From contig NZ_PVBM01000021.1 in assembly GCF_002968575.1 (NCBI RefSeq), positions 43,643-107,642 on the forward strand: a DNA stretch of 64,000 nt. Reading direction: 5' to 3'. Positions within the stretch are counted from its first letter, which is position 1. The number at the start of each line of letters is the position of its first letter. The notes under the pieces were generated by a model. It did no database searches, was not told the origin of the DNA, and saw nothing but the letters and a program-made list of their open reading frames with translations. Position numbers and translations under genes: made by a program. Of this stretch, positions 18,087-26,987 are shown in pieces. Source of the stretch: Neorhizobium huautlense. Its GTDB lineage: Bacteria > Pseudomonadota > Alphaproteobacteria > Rhizobiales > Rhizobiaceae.

Positions 18087-18875
18087 TCAAGCCAACATTT
18101 CTTTTAAAATGGTAGCCAGACGCTGGCCGCCGACCGGCGCCATGTCCTTGGTTTCCTCGTGGCTGAGTTCGGCACCGGTCATGCCCGCGCCGAAATTGGT
18201 AATGACCGACGCGGCTGCTACCTTCATCCCGAAGTAGCGCGCCAGAATGACCTCCGGCACAGTCGACATGCCGACCGCATCGGCGCCCAGGATACGTGCC
18301 ATGCGAATTTCCGCCGGCGTTTCAAAGCTCGGGCCTGAAAACCACATATAGACGCCGGAAAACAACGGGATACCGCAGCGGATTGCGGCGTTGCGCATGC
18401 CGAGCGAAAGGGACGCGTCATAGGCGCTGGTCATGCCGACGAAACGACGGTCTCCCTCTTCACCGATCAGCGGGTTCAGGCCGGAATAATTGATATGATC
18501 GGTGATCTGCATCACCGATCCCGGCGGCATATCCTCACGCAGCGAGCCCGCGGAGTTCGTCAGGATCAGCGATTGAACGCCGATTCCCTTCATGACCTCG
18601 ATCGGAAAGCGCATGGCCTTCGCATCGCCATGCTCGTAATAGTGCGCACGACCCGACAGCATGATGACCGGCTCTGCGCCGAGATAGCCGGCGACCAGCT
18701 CGCCCGCGTGGCCTGTAACGCCGCTTGCCGGAAACCCTTCCAGGGCGCCATAGGGCACACGAACCTGGTCCGTTACCTCTCCCACCAGCGAGCCGAGGCC
18801 GGAGCCGAGCACGATTGCGTGGCGCGGCACGAGACCGTCGAGGCGATCGACAAGGAGGTCGATGACTTCCTTCAT
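18087..18875 (-). CDS. punA: Purine nucleoside phosphorylase (trimeric class)
   Basis: A 262-residue PNP of the trimeric family. VLGSGLGSLV (phosphate site), GRAHYYEHGD, LILTNSAGSLREDMPPG and FETPAEIRM substrate-site stretches match. It phosphorolyses inosine, guanosine and deoxy forms to the base and (deoxy)ribose 1-phosphate, which DeoB then isomerises. The start overlaps the cdd stop by ATGA. A xanthosine-type specificity cannot be excluded from sequence alone. Confidence 0.93.
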   Translation of the reverse strand: MKEVIDLLVDRLDGLVPRHAIVLGSGLGSLVGEVTDQVRVPYGALEGFPASGVTGHAGELVAGYLGAEPVIMLSGRAHYYEHGDAKAMRFPIEVMKGIGVQSLILTNSAGSLREDMPPGSVMQITDHINYSGLNPLIGEEGDRRFVGMTSAYDASLSLGMRNAAIRCGIPLFSGVYMWFSGPSFETPAEIRMARILGADAVGMSTVPEVILARYFGMKVAAASVITNFGAGMTGAELSHEETKDMAPVGGQRLATILKEMLA

Positions 18876-19264
18876 CCGATCACATCCGTTTCAAAGGCAT
18901 AGGGCAGCAGCTCCGCCATGGTGACTGTCTTCTGGACGCCGGCATCGTCGCAAAGGTAGATGCGCGTATCGGCAGACGCGAATTCCGAGATCTTCTGACG
19001 GCAGCCGCCGCATGGCGTGCAGAGCGGCAGTTTTTCGGCAATGACGGCGAGTTCTACGATCTTGCTGGCGCCGCCCATGATCATAGCACCGATCGCCGTC
19101 GGCTCCGCGCACCAACCCTGCGGGAAGGATAGGTTCTCGATATTGGCACCCAGGTAGACGTTCCCGTCGTCCGCGCGAATCGCCACGCCCACGGGAAATT
19201 TCGAATAGGGCGCGTATGACTTTTTCATTGCCTCGCGGGCGGCTTCGAACAGCTCGTGAGACAT
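18872..19264 (-). CDS. cdd: Cytidine deaminase
   Basis: A 130-residue homotetrameric-type cytidine deaminase: (deoxy)cytidine to (deoxy)uridine. The zinc and proton-shuttle motif WCAEPTAIGAM and CTPCGGCRQKISEF supply Cys-Ala-Glu and the two further zinc cysteines. Length fits the small class of the family. It is sandwiched between the importer permease (3 bases away) and punA (overlap), so importer and catabolic enzymes are co-expressed. Confidence 0.95.
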   Translation of the reverse strand: MSHELFEAAREAMKKSYAPYSKFPVGVAIRADDGNVYLGANIENLSFPQGWCAEPTAIGAMIMGGASKIVELAVIAEKLPLCTPCGGCRQKISEFASADTRIYLCDDAGVQKTVTMAELLPYAFETDVIG

Positions 19265-19267
19265 ATC

Positions 19268-20239
19268 CTAGCGCTCCTTCGTGTAGGGGACGCCGCCGGC
19301 CTTCGGCGGGCGTGCAATGCCTATGAAGCCGGCAAGCAGCACACAGGTCAGGATATAGGGCAGTGCCTGGAAGATTTGCACAGGCACCTCCCCGATCAGC
19401 GGAAGCGATTTGCCCTGCATGAAGTTCGCAAAAGCGTCAAGAAAGCCGAAGAGGAGGCAGGCGAGCATGACCGGTACCGGCTTCCATTTCGCAAAGATCA
19501 GCGCCGCAAGCGCGATATATCCCTTGCCGGCCGACATGTTGTTGATGAATGCCGCCGATTGGGCGATCGCCAGGTAAGTTCCCGCGAATCCCGCCAGGAA
19601 GCCGGTGACGATCAGCGCACGATACCGCAGCCAGCTCACCGAAATGCCCGCCGTATCCACGGCGCCTGGATTTTCTCCCACGGCGCGCAGGCGCAGCCCG
19701 AAACGTGTCCGGTACAAAACCCACCAGGAGATCGGCACCATCAGAAACGCGATGTAAGTGAGGATATTGTTGCCGGAAATGACGTTCGCATAAAGAGGCC
19801 CGAGGATCGGCACGTCGCGTATCGCATCGGTACCCGGCAGGATGATCGGCGCGAACCGGCCCGAACCCGGCACCTGCGCCGTCCGGCCGCCTTGCCCGAA
19901 CCACGCCTGACCGAGCACGATCGTCAAGCCGGCGGCCACGAAATTCAGAGCCACGCCGGAAACGATCTGGTTGCCGCGATTGGTGATCGAGGCAAAACCA
20001 TGAATGAAAGAAAACGCGATCGCGACCAGGATGCCCGCCGCAAGGCCGAGCCAGGCGTTGCCGGTCCAGTAGGCGGCACAGGCCGAAGCGAAGGCGGAGA
20101 CCAGCATCTTGCCTTCGAGGCCAATATCGAAAATCCCCGCCCGCTCCGAAAACAGCCCCGCCAGCGCAGTGAACAGCAAGGGGATGGACAGACGGACCGC
20201 CGAACCGAGAATGCCGATGAAAATATCGAAATAATCCAT
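19268..20239 (-). CDS. Nucleoside ABC transporter permease 2 (BMP system)
   Basis: A 323-residue BPD_transp_2 family permease with about eight to nine membrane spans and the coupling segment around LGLRLRAVGENPGAVDTAGI, as in NupQ/YufQ-type permeases of BMP-dependent importers. It pairs with the preceding permease and the double-ABC ATPase. Adjacent cdd and punA strongly suggest nucleosides as substrate. Confidence 0.93.
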   Translation of the reverse strand: MDYFDIFIGILGSAVRLSIPLLFTALAGLFSERAGIFDIGLEGKMLVSAFASACAAYWTGNAWLGLAAGILVAIAFSFIHGFASITNRGNQIVSGVALNFVAAGLTIVLGQAWFGQGGRTAQVPGSGRFAPIILPGTDAIRDVPILGPLYANVISGNNILTYIAFLMVPISWWVLYRTRFGLRLRAVGENPGAVDTAGISVSWLRYRALIVTGFLAGFAGTYLAIAQSAAFINNMSAGKGYIALAALIFAKWKPVPVMLACLLFGFLDAFANFMQGKSLPLIGEVPVQIFQALPYILTCVLLAGFIGIARPPKAGGVPYTKER

Positions 20240-20242
20240 GAG

Positions 20243-21346
20243 CTACTTCCCGGAAATCTGCTGGTAAAGCCGAACGATTGCCGGCCGAAGCATGTATTCC
20301 AGCGCGCCCGCAAAGAGGATCACCAGGCCCTGGATGACGACGATCATGTCACGGGTGATGCTCGGCATGTCGAAGGAGAGCTCCGCTCCGCCCTGATAGA
20401 GAATTCCGAAGAGCAGTGCGGCGAGAATGATCCCGACAGGGTGGTTGCGGCCCATCAGCGATACGGCGATACCGACGAAGCCTGCGCCGCCGACGAACTC
20501 GATCTGCAGCCTTGCCGAAGCTCCCATGACGGGGTTGAGCGCCATCATGCCCGCAAGGCCGCCGGAGATCAGCATGGCGATCATGACGATCTTTGCGTAG
20601 GGGATGCCGGCATAACCCGCCGCCGTCGGGCTGATGCCGAGCGTGCGCATTTCATAACCGAGCTTGGTGCGCCAGATCAGCATCCAGACCAGGAAACACA
20701 TGACAAGCGCGATCAGGAAGGAGAAGTTGAGCGGGGCTGCGCCCAGCTTGCCGCCGAACATCGAAATCAGCCAGTCGAGCTTCGGGAGCTGGCCGCCTTC
20801 CAGGAAGGTGCGCGTTTCCGGCGCCATCTTGCCCGGCACGATCAGCACCCGCACGAGCAGATAGTTCATCAGCGACGACGTGATGAAATTGAACATGATC
20901 GTGGTGATGACGATATGGCTGCCGCGCTTGGCCTGAAGCCACGCCGGTATCGCGGCGCAGGCGGCACCGAAGAGAGCCGCGCCGATGACCGCAAAGGGCA
21001 TGGTCACGTACCAGGGCACGTAGCGATCGAGCGAGAGCGCGACGAGCGCCGCGCCGAGGCCGCCGAGATAGGCCTGTCCTTCCGACCCGATGTTGAACAG
21101 CCCGGCATGGATGGCGACCGCCACCGACAACCCGGTAAAGATGAAGCTCGTGGCGTAGAAGAGCGTAAAGCCTATGCCTTCGCCGCGGCCGAGCGCACCG
21201 ATCAACAAGAGGCGCAGCGCCTCGAGCGGGCTTTCTCCGATAGCCCAGACCACGAGGCCGGAAAAAAAGAAGGCAAGGACGAGATTGAGGATCGGGACGA
21301 CGATGTAGTTGATCCAGGCGGGAAGCTGAACGGATGCGGTGCTCAT
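20243..21346 (-). CDS. Nucleoside ABC transporter permease 1 (BMP system)
   Basis: A 367-residue BPD_transp_2 permease (NupP/YufP type), polytopic, with coupling region LGYEMRTLGISPTAAGYAGI and the GFVGIAVSLMGRNHPVG stretch conserved in the family. It overlaps the ATPase stop by four bases and precedes its partner permease by three, making a heterodimeric membrane channel. Confidence 0.93.
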   Translation of the reverse strand: MSTASVQLPAWINYIVVPILNLVLAFFFSGLVVWAIGESPLEALRLLLIGALGRGEGIGFTLFYATSFIFTGLSVAVAIHAGLFNIGSEGQAYLGGLGAALVALSLDRYVPWYVTMPFAVIGAALFGAACAAIPAWLQAKRGSHIVITTIMFNFITSSLMNYLLVRVLIVPGKMAPETRTFLEGGQLPKLDWLISMFGGKLGAAPLNFSFLIALVMCFLVWMLIWRTKLGYEMRTLGISPTAAGYAGIPYAKIVMIAMLISGGLAGMMALNPVMGASARLQIEFVGGAGFVGIAVSLMGRNHPVGIILAALLFGILYQGGAELSFDMPSITRDMIVVIQGLVILFAGALEYMLRPAIVRLYQQISGK

Positions 21347-22872
21347 GCGGCGATCCCGGCCATCATCAGGCCCAATGTCTGTTCGCCGGCATCACCGGTC
21401 TTCTCCCCGACGACCTTGCCGGCAAACATCACCAGTATGCGGTCTGAAAGGGAACGGATTTCGTCGAGTTCCACCGACACCAGGAGCACTGCCTTGCCTG
21501 CATCCCGCATGTCGATGATCCGCTTGTGAATGAATTCGATGGCGCCGATATCGACACCACGGGTCGGCTGGCCGATGATCAGCACATTCGGGTCCCGCTC
21601 GATTTCGCGTGCGACGACGATCTTCTGCTGATTTCCGCCGGAAAAGTTCGCTGTCTTCAACCGTGGGTTCGGCGGGCGGATGTCATATTTCGCTATCTTT
21701 TCTTCCGCATCCTTGCGCATCGCATCGAGATCGAGCATCACGCCGCGCCCATAACGCTGGTCGCGGTGATAGCCCAGGATCGAGTTCTCGTATTCCTCGA
21801 ATTTCAGCACCAGACCCATATGGTGCCGATCCTCGGGAATGTGGGCGAGGCCAAGATCACGCAAGCCCGCCGGATCGATCCCGGCAACCGGCTTGCCGTC
21901 GATGAATATCTCGCCAGAGTAAGGTTTGCGAATGCCGGCGATCGCCTCCAGGAGTTCGGATTGGCCGTTGCCCGCAACCCCGGCAATACCGACGATTTCG
22001 CCGGCGCGGACATCGAAGGAAACATCGTCCACCATGGTGACGCCGCGAGCATCCCTGACCGTCAGGTTCCTGACTGACAGCAGAACCCGGCCCGGATTCG
22101 CGTCGCCTTTTTCCACATGCAGCAACACGCGGCGGCCGACCATCAGTTCGGCCAGTTCCTCGACCGTCGTCTCGGACGTCTTGCGGGTTGCCACCATTTC
22201 GCCGCGGCGCATGACCGAAACCGTGTCGGTGATCGCCATGATCTCGCGCAGCTTGTGGGTGATGAGAATGATCGTCTTACCCTGGTCGCGCAGTACACGC
22301 AGCACCTTGAAGAGGTGGTCGGCCTCCGCCGGCGTCAACACGCCGGTCGGCTCGTCCAGGATGAGGATTTCTGCCCCGCGGTAGAGTGCTTTCAGAATCT
22401 CCACGCGTTGCTGGCTGCCCACAGGCAATTCTTCGACCACCGCATCGGGATCGACCTCGAGGCCGTAGTCATCCTCCAGGCGCTTCAATTCCTTGCGGGC
22501 ACTTGCAACGCCCTTGCGAAGCAATTGCCCGCCTTCGGCGCCCAGCATGACGTTTTCCAGAACCGTAAAATTTTCAACCAGCATAAAGTGCTGGTGCACC
22601 ATGCCGATGCCCGCAGCGATCGCCGCCTGGCTGTCGCGGATTACGATCGGCTTGCCTGAAATGCGGATTTCGCCCTGATCGGCATGATAGAAGCCGTAGA
22701 GGATCGACATCAGCGTCGATTTTCCCGCGCCGTTTTCGCCGATGACGCCATGGATCGATCCCTTGGCCACGGTCAGATTAATGTTCTTGTTCGCATGCAC
22801 CGCACCGAACTTCTTGTCGATGCCGACAAGCTCGATTGCAGGCTCAATCTCTTTGGGGAGGTCGAGGCTCAA
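21343..22872 (-). CDS. Nucleoside ABC transporter ATPase (double ABC)
   Basis: A 509-residue fused pair of ABC domains of the sugar/nucleoside class. Domain 1 has Walker A GENGAGKSTLMS and Walker B EILILDEPTGVL; its signature region reads LPVGSQQRVEI. Domain 2 has the degenerate P-loop GVAGNGQSELLEA and signature FSGGNQQKIVVAREI, as usual in this class. It energises import through the two following permeases. It starts after a strong hairpin that separates it from the binding-protein gene. Confidence 0.95.
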   Translation of the reverse strand: MSLDLPKEIEPAIELVGIDKKFGAVHANKNINLTVAKGSIHGVIGENGAGKSTLMSILYGFYHADQGEIRISGKPIVIRDSQAAIAAGIGMVHQHFMLVENFTVLENVMLGAEGGQLLRKGVASARKELKRLEDDYGLEVDPDAVVEELPVGSQQRVEILKALYRGAEILILDEPTGVLTPAEADHLFKVLRVLRDQGKTIILITHKLREIMAITDTVSVMRRGEMVATRKTSETTVEELAELMVGRRVLLHVEKGDANPGRVLLSVRNLTVRDARGVTMVDDVSFDVRAGEIVGIAGVAGNGQSELLEAIAGIRKPYSGEIFIDGKPVAGIDPAGLRDLGLAHIPEDRHHMGLVLKFEEYENSILGYHRDQRYGRGVMLDLDAMRKDAEEKIAKYDIRPPNPRLKTANFSGGNQQKIVVAREIERDPNVLIIGQPTRGVDIGAIEFIHKRIIDMRDAGKAVLLVSVELDEIRSLSDRILVMFAGKVVGEKTGDAGEQTLGLMMAGIAA

Positions 22873-22895
22873 ATGGTTCGCCTTTCCACATTATG

Positions 22896-22934
22896 AAAAA
22901 GGGCGCATGGCGATCCGGACCGCCATGCGCCCTT
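22896..22934 (-). terminator. Attenuating terminator between BMP protein and ATPase genes
   Basis: A perfect 14-bp stem (22899-22912 with 22921-22934), 8-base loop, then a run of five T on the minus strand. Located just after the binding-protein stop, it should terminate most transcripts and make the binding protein more abundant than the membrane parts. Confidence 0.85.
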
Positions 22935-22946
22935 CAGGCGTGTCTC

Positions 22947-23939
22947 TTATTTGGGGCAGGATTTATCCGACATATAGTCGTGCACCTTGACGGTGCCGGC
23001 GATGATGTCGGCCTTGGCCTTTTCCACGGCAGCCTTCATTTCAGCGGTAATCAACGACTTGTTGTTGTCGTCGAGCGCATAGGCCACGCCGTCTTCCTTG
23101 ACGCCGAGAGCCTGGACGCCGGCGGTAAACTTGTCGTCCTTGGTGTCCTTGAAGGTGTTATAGACAGCAAGGTCGACACGCTTGACCATGGAGGTCAGGA
23201 CCGAGCCGGGATGCAGGTGATTCTGGTTGGAATCGACGCCGATCGACAGCTTCTTGTTGTCGGCCGCAGTCTGCAGCACACCGAGGCCGGTCGCACCCGC
23301 TGCCGCGTAGATGACATCGGCGCCCTGGTCGATCTGGTTCTTGGTCAACTCACCGCCACGGACAGGATCGTTCCACGCCGCACCGGTGGTGCCGGTCATG
23401 TTCTGGAAAACCTGCGCATCCGCCTTTGCGGCCTTGACGCCCTGGACGTAACCGCAGCCGAACTTGCGGATCAACGGAATGTCCATACCACCGATGAAGC
23501 CGACCTTGCCGGTCTTGGATGCCATGCCGGCGAGCAGACCGACGAGATAGGAGCCTTCTTCTTCCTTATAGACGACCGAACGGACATTCTTCAGGTCGAC
23601 GACCGAGTCAACGATCGCGAACTTGGTGTCCGGGAATTCCGCCGCAACCTTTTCCATGGCCGAAGTCCAGGCAAAGGAGACAGCAACGACAGGATTGTAG
23701 CCGCGGCTGGCGAAGTTGCGGATTGCCTGTTCGCCCTGGGTATCGCTGGTGGGCTCGAAGTCGCGATATTCGATCCCCGTTTCCTTCTTGAACTGCTCGG
23801 CGCCGGCAAAAGCTGCCTCGTTGAAGGATTTGTCGAACTTGCCGCCGGTACCATAGACCAGCGCCGGCTTCACCTCCGCTGAAAGCGCGGTGGCCGACAT
23901 GGCGCCCAAGGCAATGAGGCTTAAAAGGGTTCTTTTCAT
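22947..23939 (-). CDS. BMP-family nucleoside-binding protein
   Basis: A 330-residue periplasmic binding protein. The signal peptide ends at about ALSAE, followed by KPALVYGTGGKFDKSFNEAA, the start of the PnrA/BMP domain, and VGFIGGMDIPLIRKFGCGY. BMP proteins bind purine and pyrimidine nucleosides. It has no lipobox at the cleavage site, as usual in Gram-negative versions. It is first in the importer-cdd-punA cluster and followed by an attenuator. Confidence 0.94.
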   Translation of the reverse strand: MKRTLLSLIALGAMSATALSAEVKPALVYGTGGKFDKSFNEAAFAGAEQFKKETGIEYRDFEPTSDTQGEQAIRNFASRGYNPVVAVSFAWTSAMEKVAAEFPDTKFAIVDSVVDLKNVRSVVYKEEEGSYLVGLLAGMASKTGKVGFIGGMDIPLIRKFGCGYVQGVKAAKADAQVFQNMTGTTGAAWNDPVRGGELTKNQIDQGADVIYAAAGATGLGVLQTAADNKKLSIGVDSNQNHLHPGSVLTSMVKRVDLAVYNTFKDTKDDKFTAGVQALGVKEDGVAYALDDNNKSLITAEMKAAVEKAKADIIAGTVKVHDYMSDKSCPK

Positions 23940-24242
23940 CGTGCAGCCCTGTTTTTAGCTGTTTGATCCTCCCGCAAGCCCGTCCCCCGGGCACTTCTGC
24001 GGCCACCTGCCCTTTTTCTTTTCAGGGTCTGGCTGCGGTCACTCTTGCACGGGTTTCGGAAAAATTCACGAGATTTTTTTCAGTTGGTAAAGAATGGCGA
24101 ACCTGCCGAAAACTTGAACAAAGGTCGGAAATAACTGCATGAATCTGTGGCGCGACGCATATTTTCATGCCAGCCGGAAAGACGACCACTCTCCTCAGGC
24201 CGCAACGGCTACCCAGCATCTTAACATGCCGGCGGGAAGGGT
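23940..24242. promoter_or_regulatory. Leader/promoter region of the nucleoside importer
   Basis: About 300 bases without a gene, between the convergently unrelated small membrane gene and the binding-protein start. On the minus strand the part next to the start has GC-rich potential hairpins (for example around 23978-23998) and a GGAGGATC ribosome site. It does not match the purine riboswitch core. No promoter boxes were assigned with confidence. Confidence 0.3.
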
Positions 24243-24569
24243 TCAGGCGGAAAACCGTCCCGCAAAACGCGGTTTTTCGTAGCCAGCCATCCAGAAGAGG
24301 AGCGCCAGGGTCAGGAAGATTGCAAAAGCGGGCTGTGCCAGAACCGGCGCTACGAAGGGGCGCCAGAGATCGGCGCTGATATAGGTCTCGGCATAGATTT
24401 CGCTGAGCGCGAGGCTTTCCGGATCGAGATTGAGCCAGGCATTGCCCAGGCTGGTCAGCACGACCGAAGACGCGGAGACGGATTGAATCGAATCCAGGGT
24501 GCCGGCGATGATTGCAGCAAGAAGCGCCAGAGCGCTCACCGTATGGAAGACGAAGCGAAGTATTCGCAT
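24243..24569 (-). CDS. Small two-span membrane protein, unknown function
   Basis: A 108-residue protein with a hydrophobic N-terminal segment (VSALALLAAIIAGTLDSIQS) and a second one near the C-terminus (FAIFLTLALLFWMAGY), separated by a 40-residue acidic loop presumably in the periplasm (SLGNAWLNLDPESLALSEIYAE). The family is not recognised, though the pattern resembles conserved rhizobial hypothetical proteins. The ribosome site is weak. It lies upstream of the nucleoside importer on the same strand but with a 300-base gap, so it is probably a separate unit. Confidence 0.65.
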   Translation of the reverse strand: MRILRFVFHTVSALALLAAIIAGTLDSIQSVSASSVVLTSLGNAWLNLDPESLALSEIYAETYISADLWRPFVAPVLAQPAFAIFLTLALLFWMAGYEKPRFAGRFSA

Positions 24570-24791
24570 TTTCTATTAGCCATTTCGTTGTCGACCGCCG
24601 ATGAGCCGGACAACACCGGTCCCATATCGAAAGAAATAGCCGTCGCCTCCTAGCTTGGCAACGCGACCCCAAGGTTTTACGTCCTGTTGTCAAAAATCGT
24701 TCAGATTCCGGTTGATCCTTCGGAATTGATCGGTATATATCGCGCCCGACCGCTGTGTTGCCCCCGATTTGCACGCAGCCCTTTATCCTAA

Positions 24792-24881
24792 GGACAGGTG
24801 GCCGAGTGGTTGAAGGCGCACGCCTGGAACGCGTGTATACGTGAAAGCGTATCGAGGGTTCGAATCCCTCTCTGTCCGCCA
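24792..24881 (+). tRNA. tRNA-Ser (anticodon GGA)
   Basis: A 90-base cloverleaf: acceptor GGACAGG pairing with TCTGTCC (one G-U), D arm with GGCCGAGTGG, anticodon loop CTGGAAC with GGA, a long variable arm (class II, as expected for Ser), T arm GGTTCGAATCC, and an encoded CCA end at 24879-24881. It reads UCC/UCU codons. Confidence 0.96.
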
Positions 24882-24936
24882 TTCTCCCAAAATCCTGCCT
24901 CTTTCCAGATGCATCCGTCCGTTCAATACTGAGCGG

Positions 24937-25266
24937 TCAATCTCCCATGGAAAAACTGACCTCCTGCCAGCGATGACTTCGTGGCTCCAGGGCCACCAGG
25001 AGCTCGAAAGTCCTGCGGCTTGGCGCGCCCGCCGTCGCGACATCGGCATAACCCTGCATGGCGAAACGGCAGTCGCCCTCCCAGCGGAAACTTCCCGGGG
25101 CGATATCGAGCACCTCCGGCCGCTCTTCCAAGAGCTGCCTTGACTTCTCGAAGGCCAGAGTTCCGGAACAGGCGCCTTCATCGATCTGCTCACCGAAGCC
25201 CATCAGAAGTGCCAGGCCGGAAAGCGGAGCCACAAACGCGATGGATTTCCAAATACGTGACCCCAT
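24937..25266 (-). CDS. Secreted hypothetical protein
   Basis: A 109-residue protein with an N-terminal hydrophobic signal or anchor (WKSIAFVAPLSGLALLMGFG) and a soluble C-terminal part containing two cysteines (ACSGT and DCRFAMQGYADV) that could form a disulphide. ATG 25266 was selected because AAGGAGAT precedes it. Not recognised as a family member. It stands alone between the tRNA and manB on the opposite strand to manB. Confidence 0.6.
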   Translation of the reverse strand: MGSRIWKSIAFVAPLSGLALLMGFGEQIDEGACSGTLAFEKSRQLLEERPEVLDIAPGSFRWEGDCRFAMQGYADVATAGAPSRRTFELLVALEPRSHRWQEVSFSMGD

Positions 25267-25530
25267 CGGGATCTCCTTCCTGGAAAGCGGAAGCGGGCGA
25301 AATCTTGCACCGCCAGCGAACGGACACACCGATCCGAACCGAAGGATAACACCCTTGCGACAATGCGGCCAAGCGCAACTGGAAACATGATAACGCCCGA
25401 CGTGAACCGAAGCCGCTTCCGGATTTTGCAGAGACAGCGCTTGCAGGTTAGCTTCCCCGACAGTTATCTCTTTATTTTCAGGCGGAATAAACTAGGACAT
25501 TGAGCGGCTGACTTTCTTTATGGGCACTTG

Positions 25531-26955
25531 ATGAAATTTGGAACGAGTGGACTTCGTGGGCTTGTCGAGGATCTGGCGGGAGGCGCGTCGTCGGTTTATG
25601 CGCAGGCTTTTGCGCGGCATCTTCTGGAAACGGGTGCTGCGAAGCCGGGGGGACTGGTGCTGGTGGGGCGGGATTTTCGCGCTTCGAGCCCGGGCATTGC
25701 CGCCACCTGCATCGGTGCACTTGCCCGTGCTGGCCTGTCGCCGGTCGATTGCGGCGCGTTGCCGACGCCGGCGCTTGCGCTTTACGGGCTGAAGCTCGGC
25801 GCCGCCTCGCTGATGGTGACCGGATCGCATATTCCAGCCGACCGCAACGGCATCAAGTTCTACCGTCCGGACGGCGAGATCGACAAATCCGACGAGGAGC
25901 GGATCGCCGCGATCGCCGCCGAGCTTACCGGCCGGGAGGTGGAGACGGCGCCCGCCGAGGCGCCGGACCGGTCGGCGGACGCGAATGCCCTGTTTCTTTC
26001 CCGCAACCGACGCGTCCTGCCTGCCGATGCGCTGGCCGGCCTGAAGCTCGGCGTCTACCAGCACTCCACCGTCGCCCGCGACCTGATGGTCGAGGTTCTC
26101 CAGGGTTTTGGCGCCGAGGTCATGCCGCTCGGCCGTTGCGAGGAATTCCTGCCCGTCGATACCGAGGCCGTCTCGGCCGAGACGATCGGGCTTTTGAAGG
26201 GCTGGGCGCGGGAACACCGGCTCGACGCGGTGGTTTCGGCCGATGGCGACGGCGATCGGCCGCTGGTCGCCGACGAAAGAGGCGAGCCGTTGCGCGGCGA
26301 TCTGATCGGCCTGATCACCGCCAAATTCCTCAAGGCCGATGTCGTGGTGACGCCGGTCACCTCCAATTCCGGCATCGATACGGCCGGCGATTTCGAGGTG
26401 ATCCGCACCAGGGTCGGTTCGCCCTTCGTGATCGCCGGCATGCTCGAGGCGCTTGAGGCCGGACGGGACAGGGTCATGGGCTTCGAAGCCAATGGCGGGC
26501 TGTTGACCGCCTCCCCGTTTACCGTTGCTGGCGGCAGGCTCGATCCGCTGCCGACCCGCGACAGTTTCCTGCCGGTACTGGCCGTTCTTTCGCTTGCCGC
26601 CGACAAGAAGCAGCCGTTGTCTGAGATCGCCGCATCCTTCCGTCTGCCGTTTGCGGCGGCCGACCGGCTGGAGAATTTTGCCGTCGAAACCAGTGCCGCG
26701 CTGATGGCGCATCTAAGAGCCTCACGCGACAATCTTGCCGCCTTCCTGGCGCCGATCGCTGCTGTGGCGGCCACAAGCGACATTGACGGATTGCGCGTCA
26801 CGCTTGCCGACGGCCGCATCGTGCATCTGCGCCCTTCGGGCAACGCGCCGGAAATGCGCTGTTATGTGGAGGCCGGCAGCGAAGACGAGGCCAGGGCTCT
26901 GCTTGAAGAAGGGCTCGGGCTGATCCGCGGCTGGGCAATCAGGACCCGGGCTTGA
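25531..26955 (+). CDS. Phosphomannomutase (ManB/NoeK type)
   Basis: A 474-residue alpha-D-phosphohexomutase. The active-site serine loop is VTGSHIPADRNGIKFY (variant of TASHNP), the metal loop is SADGDGDRPLV, the sugar-binding loop is EANGGLL and the phosphate loop is RPSGNAPEMR. It interconverts mannose 6- and 1-phosphate, supplying the next gene, a GDP-mannose synthase. The ATG at 25531 was chosen; an in-frame TTG lies immediately before it. Codons are strongly GC-ending compared with neighbours. Confidence 0.9.
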   Translation: MKFGTSGLRGLVEDLAGGASSVYAQAFARHLLETGAAKPGGLVLVGRDFRASSPGIAATCIGALARAGLSPVDCGALPTPALALYGLKLGAASLMVTGSHIPADRNGIKFYRPDGEIDKSDEERIAAIAAELTGREVETAPAEAPDRSADANALFLSRNRRVLPADALAGLKLGVYQHSTVARDLMVEVLQGFGAEVMPLGRCEEFLPVDTEAVSAETIGLLKGWAREHRLDAVVSADGDGDRPLVADERGEPLRGDLIGLITAKFLKADVVVTPVTSNSGIDTAGDFEVIRTRVGSPFVIAGMLEALEAGRDRVMGFEANGGLLTASPFTVAGGRLDPLPTRDSFLPVLAVLSLAADKKQPLSEIAASFRLPFAAADRLENFAVETSAALMAHLRASRDNLAAFLAPIAAVAATSDIDGLRVTLADGRIVHLRPSGNAPEMRCYVEAGSEDEARALLEEGLGLIRGWAIRTRA

Positions 26956-26987
26956 GCGCCGGCGACGACGATACTGGAGAGAGCAAG

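Noticed and set aside
19256..21529. 757-codon open frame opposite the importer permeases
   Set aside because: Antisense shadow of two membrane-protein genes; rich in Arg, Asp, Gln and His with no domain pattern.
23940..24100. Purine riboswitch in the leader of the BMP binding-protein gene
   Set aside because: The conserved three-way-junction core of purine riboswitches is not present; only generic GC-rich hairpins are seen.
24022..24882. 286-codon minus-strand frame running through the tRNA gene
   Set aside because: Includes the complement of the tRNA and of intergenic sequence; the real gene there is the 108-residue membrane protein in another frame.
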